Below are positions 58,924 to 64,000 of a stretch of 64,000 bases of DNA, piece after piece. The notes under the pieces are model-generated. The model was not told the origin of the DNA. It searched no databases and saw nothing but the letters and a program-made list of their open reading frames with translations. A program made the position numbers and the translations under genes. Origin of the DNA: Aestuariivita sp. (lineage in GTDB: Bacteria > Pseudomonadota > Alphaproteobacteria > Rhodobacterales > Rhodobacteraceae); NCBI RefSeq assembly GCF_021404545.1, contig NZ_JAAWWD010000040.1, positions 30,900-94,899 on the forward strand, written 5' to 3'. Numbering within the stretch: position 1 is the first letter of the stretch; each line of letters begins with the position of its first letter.

Positions 58924-60243
58924 ATGAGAGTGACCATCTTAAACTACGCCTTGCCGGAACCTTGCCAAACAAGCAACGGGACCCGATGGTGGCACAAGTC
59001 CGGATCGCGCTGGCCTGCAACGATCTCGGACCGCGCGAACGATGGGACCGGGTACTTCCCCTGGCCATTCCTGCTGGCATATCTGCATTCCCTGCTTGAG
59101 AAAGCCGGTCATTCGGTTGTGACTGTTGATGCCTGTTTGATGAAGCTTGATCTCGCTCAGGTTGTGGAAATGGTCGCGGCCTCTGAGCCGGAAATCGTGA
59201 TCTTCGAGACCAGCGAGCAGACCGAACATAGCGATCCGGTCATCCTTGAACAGATTTCGTCAATCGCGCCGGTGCTGTTGATTGGACCGAATGTGCAGAA
59301 GGATCGCCTGGATCTGTTGAACTGGCCAGGGGTTAAGGCTGCGGTCCCGGGTGAGTATCTGATATCCGTTGCGGATTATCTGGCCAATCCAGGCGTCGGT
59401 ATGGCCAGCCAACGCGAAGTTCTTGGCGTCGAGCAGATGGATGCCTTGCCCTTTGCCTATCGCGATCCCGACCTGTTCGAGCGTTACTCGGCCCGTTTCA
59501 AGACCACTCCTGAAGGGCCGCAAGGACAGTTTGTCAGCATGTGGGGATGCCAATACAGGTGCAAGTTCTGCATCTGGATCCACGCCTATTGGCCGAAGAG
59601 TTCGCAGATCCAGAAACTCTTTTCGCTAGACCGGCTGGAGCGGGAGGTTCAAGGGCTCGTGGAGGCATTTCCCGGGGTCACGTCGCTTTATGATGACGCA
59701 GATAACCACTTTTATCGACAAAGGGACGATGCAATTGCCTATGGCGACATCATGGGCCGGACAGGCCTGCCCTGGGCGGTTCTGACGCGGTCCGACAGCT
59801 ATATGCTTGATGGTTCGGTCGACCGAGACCTCTGGAGGCATTGGGCAGAGAATGGGTGTTATGCCGTTAAGATTGGCGTCGAAGGCGGGCAGAGGGTTGC
59901 CGATGCCACCAATAAACGGCTGGATATCGAAAATGTTCGCGAATTCGTCCGCACCGTACAGGACCTGGGCATACAGGTCTTTGCCTCGTTCATGGTCAAT
60001 GTGCCCGGCATGGACAAGCAAAGCGAGCAAGAAACGCTTGATTTGATTCAGGAGCTGAACAGCTACAATCCCGATCTGTTCGAGTATTTCATTTCGTCCT
60101 GCGATGTCACCGAAGTCAGTCCATTCAGAAAGGACGTCGAAACAAGCAACCATGACGGGCAGGCTCAGATCGAACGTGTGATCGACGATGGAAAACTCGA
60201 TATCATGAGTTTGTCGCAGCAACCCAATAACATTGAGGGATGA
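58924..60243 (+). CDS. B12-binding radical SAM enzyme
   Basis: 439 residues. The N-terminal part (LLAYLHSLLEKAGHSVVTVDACLMK, EIVIFETSEQTEHSDP) is a B12-binding-like Rossmann domain. WGCQYRCKFCIWIHAYWP has the CxxxCxxC motif that holds the 4Fe-4S cluster cleaving SAM. KIGVEGGQRVADATNKRLDIENV continues the barrel. Such enzymes methylate or rearrange unreactive carbons in natural products and peptides. It is co-oriented with the kinase-fold operon and overlaps the next gene. Confidence 0.9.
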   Translation: MRVTILNYALPEPCQTSNGTRWWHKSGSRWPATISDRANDGTGYFPWPFLLAYLHSLLEKAGHSVVTVDACLMKLDLAQVVEMVAASEPEIVIFETSEQTEHSDPVILEQISSIAPVLLIGPNVQKDRLDLLNWPGVKAAVPGEYLISVADYLANPGVGMASQREVLGVEQMDALPFAYRDPDLFERYSARFKTTPEGPQGQFVSMWGCQYRCKFCIWIHAYWPKSSQIQKLFSLDRLEREVQGLVEAFPGVTSLYDDADNHFYRQRDDAIAYGDIMGRTGLPWAVLTRSDSYMLDGSVDRDLWRHWAENGCYAVKIGVEGGQRVADATNKRLDIENVREFVRTVQDLGIQVFASFMVNVPGMDKQSEQETLDLIQELNSYNPDLFEYFISSCDVTEVSPFRKDVETSNHDGQAQIERVIDDGKLDIMSLSQQPNNIEG

Positions 60244-60250
60244 TTTTGCC

Positions 60251-61465
60251 GTGCAGCGCCTGTCCACGAGCGATGTGATATCGCTGCTTGAGACCAGCCC
60301 AGGGCTAAGTCTCTTTCCAACCGAAAACAGGATGTCACCCGCTGCGATGAAGGCAATCGGTGCGGCTGCCTATGGGCGGTATCCCGGGGCAGAAGGGCCT
60401 GGTTTCTTTTACGGAGACACCATCGCGCTTGACCGGCTATATGAGCATTGCGCTGAGCTGGCTTGCGCGTTCTTTGATGCTGATACAGCGTTTGTGAACT
60501 TCCTATCCGGGCTTCATGCGGCAAAATCGGTGTTATCGGCGATGGCGCGTGCCGAAGACGCAGTGATGATCATGGACCCCAGCTGTGGAGGTCACTACGC
60601 CACGCAAGAGATCTGTGAACGTCTTGGTCTCAAGCCGTCTTTCATCCCCTTCGATAGGCAGAGATGCGAAATCGACATCGACGCCTTGGCGCAGGACTGC
60701 CAGAGAACTCAGGCAAGTCTGGTGTACTTCGATGTTTCGACGCTTTTGAAACTGCCAAGGATGGATGCAATCCGTCAGGCGGTACCCCGCTCCGTAAGGG
60801 TCTGCCTTGATGCCTCTCAGATCCTGGGTTTGGTCCCGGCCTTTCCGCATCGCATCGGGCTCGAGACAGGTATCACCTCGATTTCCGGCAGTACGCACAA
60901 GACTTTCCCCGGTCCGCAGAAAGGCATCTTCATAAGCAACGATGAAGACGCCGTTGGCGCGATGGGCGACAGGATGCCATTTGAGGTCTCAAGTGCCCAT
61001 GCCAATAATGTTGGCGCCCTCGCGATAACATTTTCCGAGCTTCAGCCCGATCGGGTCAGATACGGCCGGGATATCGTGTCGAACGCAAAAAAGCTTGCGA
61101 CAGCCCTTTCAGAGACAGGCTTTCGCGTGTCAGGGTCCGATTTTGAATTCAGCGAAACGCACCAGGTCTGGATCGAACCGCCCGAGGGGCAAGATCCGAT
61201 CCCGTGGGGCCATGCGCTCTGTCGCGCCGGTATACGGAGCACAGTTGTTGTTCTGCCATCCTCCGGCCAGCCAGGATTGCGGATGGGCGTTCAGGAGCTC
61301 ACCAGGTTGGGCATGGGAGGCGAGCAAATGCAGCAGATTGCGTTGCTTTTGGAGCGCTGCCTTCTCGCCGATACCGATCCCGCGCAGTTGCGCGGCGAAG
61401 TGTATGACATCGCCAGGGAATTCGAAGAGGTGCAGTATGTTGCAGGCGGGCGCGACGGCGATTAG
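60251..61465 (+). CDS. SHMT-like PLP enzyme B
   Basis: About 404 residues. SLFPTENRMSPAAMKAIG and GSTHKTFPGPQKGIFIS (PLP Lys) repeat the motifs of enzyme A, but the proteins are only distantly alike elsewhere. GTG at 60251 behind GAGGGA is preferred over the TTG at 60233 inside the radical SAM gene. Two SHMT-fold enzymes in one group point to beta-hydroxy or alpha-alkyl amino acid chemistry. Confidence 0.83.
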   Translation: MQRLSTSDVISLLETSPGLSLFPTENRMSPAAMKAIGAAAYGRYPGAEGPGFFYGDTIALDRLYEHCAELACAFFDADTAFVNFLSGLHAAKSVLSAMARAEDAVMIMDPSCGGHYATQEICERLGLKPSFIPFDRQRCEIDIDALAQDCQRTQASLVYFDVSTLLKLPRMDAIRQAVPRSVRVCLDASQILGLVPAFPHRIGLETGITSISGSTHKTFPGPQKGIFISNDEDAVGAMGDRMPFEVSSAHANNVGALAITFSELQPDRVRYGRDIVSNAKKLATALSETGFRVSGSDFEFSETHQVWIEPPEGQDPIPWGHALCRAGIRSTVVVLPSSGQPGLRMGVQELTRLGMGGEQMQQIALLLERCLLADTDPAQLRGEVYDIAREFEEVQYVAGGRDGD

Positions 61466-61580
61466 TCTCCCTCACTCATTTTTTCCAGGACATCGGTGGA
61501 TAACACAGGTGTCCGCTTAGAAACGGCAAGGCGTTTTCAGCATCTGACAGGCTCCAATCGGCAAGCAAAGAGACCAGAAC

Positions 61581-62600
61581 ATGCCCGCTCCCATCGAAAC
61601 CGATCTGACGGTTCGGGTCGTCACAAGCGAGAGCGGGTTTTCCCACCTGCAGGCAGCCTGGGAACAGATGGTGTCGGCGTCTTCGGTCAGCCCGTTCCAG
61701 AGCTACCAGTGGGTCAGAGCTTGGTGGCACCTTGTGGGCTCCAAAAGCGGTCTCCACGACCTTGAGATTCTGGTTGTCGAACGTCATGGCGTCGTGCGGG
61801 GCCTCGCCCCTCTGATGTTGGAGCGTGGCGCCAAGACGCTGCGGTTTCTTGGCGACCCATGGGCCGACTATCTGGATGTGGTGATCGACAGTTCAGAAGA
61901 TGCTTTCTCTGTCTCAACCGCCCTTGTCGGTGCGCTCAAGACAGGAATGACGTCTGGTCGATACAGATCGATTGTCCTTGATGAGCTGCCAGAGCATTCT
62001 TCCATCGTTGCTGTGGCGCGCGCGGACGCTCAGTTGAGGAACCGCATCGAAGACGCGTCGGTGTGCCCGATCTTGTCGCTTGAGGGCGCTGCCTATGACC
62101 TTGCGGTCGGCAAGCGGGAGTATCTGATCAAACGCCGCCGTCTCAGAAGAATGGGACAGCTTGAATGCCATGTGCACACTGATCCCGATGCGATCGCAAA
62201 ACGCGTCAATGCGTTCATGCAAATGCACCTGCGCCAATGGTTCGGGCGCGAGGACCGGGGCCTGTCCTTCGACGATCATGTAATGCGGAGGTTCTATCGC
62301 AACTCAATTGGCCCGCTTGGGCGTGCAGGATTGATCACGCTGTTTGAATTGAGATTGGATGATAAGCCGATCGGATTTTATTACGGGTATCTCAATTGCA
62401 GCTGCTTTTTTGGCTACCGCCCCACCCACGACACCGGTTTGAACCGGTTTTCTCCCGGCGGTATCATGCACTTGGAGATTTTCGAATGGCTCTGGTCAAA
62501 GGGCTTCAAGACGTTCGATTTCATGCGCGGGGATATGGCCTATAAATGGCGCTACGCGTCTGACCACGTGACAAACCAACGTGTGATCTGGACATCATGA
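61581..62600 (+). CDS. FemAB/BioF2-like acyltransferase (GNAT fold)
   Basis: 339 residues. WVRAWWHLVGSKSG, LMLERGAKTLRFLGDPWADYLDVVI and LDDKPIGFYYGYLNCSCFFGYRPTHDTGLNRFSPGGIMHLEIFEWLW are blocks of the double-GNAT CelD/BcsL-type family. Relatives transfer acyl or aminoacyl groups, some from tRNA. Last gene before the insertion sequences. Confidence 0.82.
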   Translation: MPAPIETDLTVRVVTSESGFSHLQAAWEQMVSASSVSPFQSYQWVRAWWHLVGSKSGLHDLEILVVERHGVVRGLAPLMLERGAKTLRFLGDPWADYLDVVIDSSEDAFSVSTALVGALKTGMTSGRYRSIVLDELPEHSSIVAVARADAQLRNRIEDASVCPILSLEGAAYDLAVGKREYLIKRRRLRRMGQLECHVHTDPDAIAKRVNAFMQMHLRQWFGREDRGLSFDDHVMRRFYRNSIGPLGRAGLITLFELRLDDKPIGFYYGYLNCSCFFGYRPTHDTGLNRFSPGGIMHLEIFEWLWSKGFKTFDFMRGDMAYKWRYASDHVTNQRVIWTS

Positions 62601-62610
62601 TACGGTGAAC

Positions 62611-63605
62611 GAGGCTTTGTTGCACAAATCGGTTGAAGGGCGGTCTTCCCCTTTCCCCGGACGCATTTATCCTACGGTCACAGTGACAGGTATGCCAAGG
62701 GTGGTGTAGCGATTGAGCACCACGATGCGGATTTGGATTTCCGCGACCTGCCGCTCGAAGTCTCGCGCCATCAAGGATTGACCCAGTCGTTTCACACAAT
62801 GCATCTTGCTCTCGACGCGGCTCCGACGGTGGTATCCGCTCCAGCGCTTCCAGATGGTTCGACCGAGATAGCGCGACGTGTTGAGCGCATCGTTGCGGGC
62901 GATGGCACCGGGGCTGGTGGGCTTCCATGGCTTGGCGTTCTTTCGGGGTGGTATGACGGCATGGGCATCGCGGGCGGCAATGGCGTCATGGCATTTGCGC
63001 GTGTCATAGGCCCCGTCGGCAGTCACGGACCCGATATCCTGATCGGGCGGGATCTGGTTGAGCAATTCCGGCAACATGGGCGCGTCCATTGCCCGGCAGG
63101 CGATTTCTGCAAGAAATCTGCCGAGAGGGGCCGATAGTGCTGGTGGTGACCTCCACGGCCCGAACCTCCAGTGTTTCTGCATCGATCCCTATGTGTATCT
63201 TGCGCCAGATGCGCCGTTTCGATGAGAGGGATGCTTGCGCGCGTTCCACTCGCCCTCACCCTCGGATTTGATGCCTGTACTGTCGATCAGCAAGTTCAGT
63301 GGCCCCGTACCGCCGCGATACGGCAAACTGACATTCAGGGTCTTCTGGCGACGGCATAGCATGCTGTAATCGGGCACCGCCCACTCCAATCCGATCAGCC
63401 GCAACAGGCTCTGCACGAACCCAGTCGTTTGCCTGAGCGGCATCCCGAACAAAACCTTCAGGGTAAGGCAGGCCTGGATCGCAGCATCGCTGAAAAGCTG
63501 TTGACGACCACGCTTGCCGCCCGGTGGCGGTGCCCAGACCATTTCCGGGTCAAACCAAAGCTCAAACGATCCACGTTGCTCTGGGGTCTGTTGAGATTCA
63601 GGATT
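62611..63605 (-). mobile_element. Degenerate IS5-family insertion sequence
   Basis: The left end GAGGCTTTGTTGCACAAAT at 62611 is typical of this IS5 subgroup. The transposase (FSDAAIQACLTLKVLFGMPLRQTTGFVQSLLRLIG at the N-terminal side; VTADGAYDTRKCHDAIAARDAHAVIPPRKNAKPWKP downstream) is split into three leftward frames, and a stretch PLGRFLAEIACRAM interrupts the central DDE region. The right terminus is missing, cut by the adjacent element. Confidence 0.85.
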
Positions 63606-63610
63606 CCCAA

Positions 63611-64000
63611 CTAGCGTGAGTTCTGATTCAACCTTCCAAAAGGGAGGTCTGAATGGACACGAGCAGATTTGTTATCCGCGATCATCAATGGGCGAAGATG
63701 GAACCGCATTGCCTTGGGCTCAAGGCGCATCCTGGGCGCACTGGCAGTGATCCGCGCCTGTTCATGGAAGCGGTGTTCTGGATTGCGCGCACCGGATCGC
63801 CGTGGCGCGATTTGCCGCCCGGTTTCGGGAACTGGAATACGATCTATCGCCGGTTCCGGGATTGGGCCAGAGCAGGCGTTTTCGAACGCATGTTCAATGA
63901 CTTGTCTGACCAGCCCGACATGGAGATGGCAATGATCGACGGCACAATTGTCAAGGTTCACCGCGCGGGACAGGGCGCAAAAGGGGGACTCTCCGTCAGG
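63611..64000 (+). mobile_element. IS5-family element (IS427-like), left end, cut by window
   Basis: CTAG at 63611 and GTTCTGATTCAACC-like sequence precede the transposase ATG at 63653. Target choice and protein match the IS427 group. The right half lies outside. Confidence 0.7.
63653..64000 (+). CDS. IS5-family transposase, N-terminal part
   Basis: MDTSRFVIRDHQWAKMEPH, FMEAVFWIARTGSPWRDLPPGFGNWNTIYRRFRDWARAGVF and MAMIDGTIVKVHRAGQGAKGG (first catalytic Asp region) are characteristic. Open to the window end with no stop; in this group the protein is often completed by a programmed frameshift. Confidence 0.88.
   Translation, partial: MDTSRFVIRDHQWAKMEPHCLGLKAHPGRTGSDPRLFMEAVFWIARTGSPWRDLPPGFGNWNTIYRRFRDWARAGVFERMFNDLSDQPDMEMAMIDGTIVKVHRAGQGAKGGLSVR

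Overview
The window reads as a chromosomal segment of a marine alphaproteobacterium of the Rhodobacteraceae (Roseobacter group). This rests on high GC, alphaproteobacterial gene neighbourhoods (hisA-hisF-hisE, zapA with a coiled-coil partner, a fused indolepyruvate ferredoxin oxidoreductase, BolA with monothiol glutaredoxin) and a holin/endolysin pair of the type used to release gene transfer agents (GTAs). The species cannot be fixed from the sequence alone.

Positions 1 to about 47,900 are mostly ordinary core genome. It opens with the 3' part of citrate synthase, a decayed serine hydrolase and a LytTR membrane protein. A leftward run follows: enoyl-CoA hydratase, ccmH-ccmF, the GTA holin and GH108 endolysin, ccmE, argC, murI, an acyltransferase and the 1,139-aa indolepyruvate oxidoreductase. 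Next come a LysR gene, a kinase of the streptomycin-kinase type, purL, the BolA/Grx4 group, a doubly decayed SDR/LysR pair, zapA and its partner, tkt, a WYL regulator, gap, coaD, a CBS protein, LysR/mmsA, a YkuD protein, a GCS2 ligase, a P450, glnE, an rRNA methyltransferase with a PIN protein, an M48 protease, hisA/hisF/hisE, a YHS protein, rlmB and tRNA-Tyr(GTA).

Positions about 47,900 to 64,000 look like an accessory island beside tRNA-Tyr, closed on the right by a broken IS5-type element abutting a second IS5-family element. It holds two divergent gene groups around a 325-bp control region. The leftward group is an Ala/Met-rich 228-aa protein with five 9-residue repeats and its only Tyr in a C-terminal RRPVVFYD tail, a DegT/StrS aminotransferase, a glycosyltransferase, a Gfo/Idh/MocA oxidoreductase, a creatininase-family hydrolase and an SHMT-like PLP enzyme. 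The rightward group is a kinase-fold (SelO-like) protein, an SDR, a TIM-barrel sugar isomerase/epimerase, a VOC protein, a B12-binding radical SAM enzyme, a second SHMT-like enzyme and a FemAB/BioF2-like acyltransferase.

The most interesting hypothesis is that this island makes a peptide-templated, sugar- or amine-decorated small molecule. The Ala-rich protein would be the ribosomal scaffold, in an arrangement that recalls mycofactocin (terminal Tyr, radical SAM enzyme, creatininase-family peptidase, glycosyltransferase). The enzyme family calls are well supported. The joint pathway is inference.
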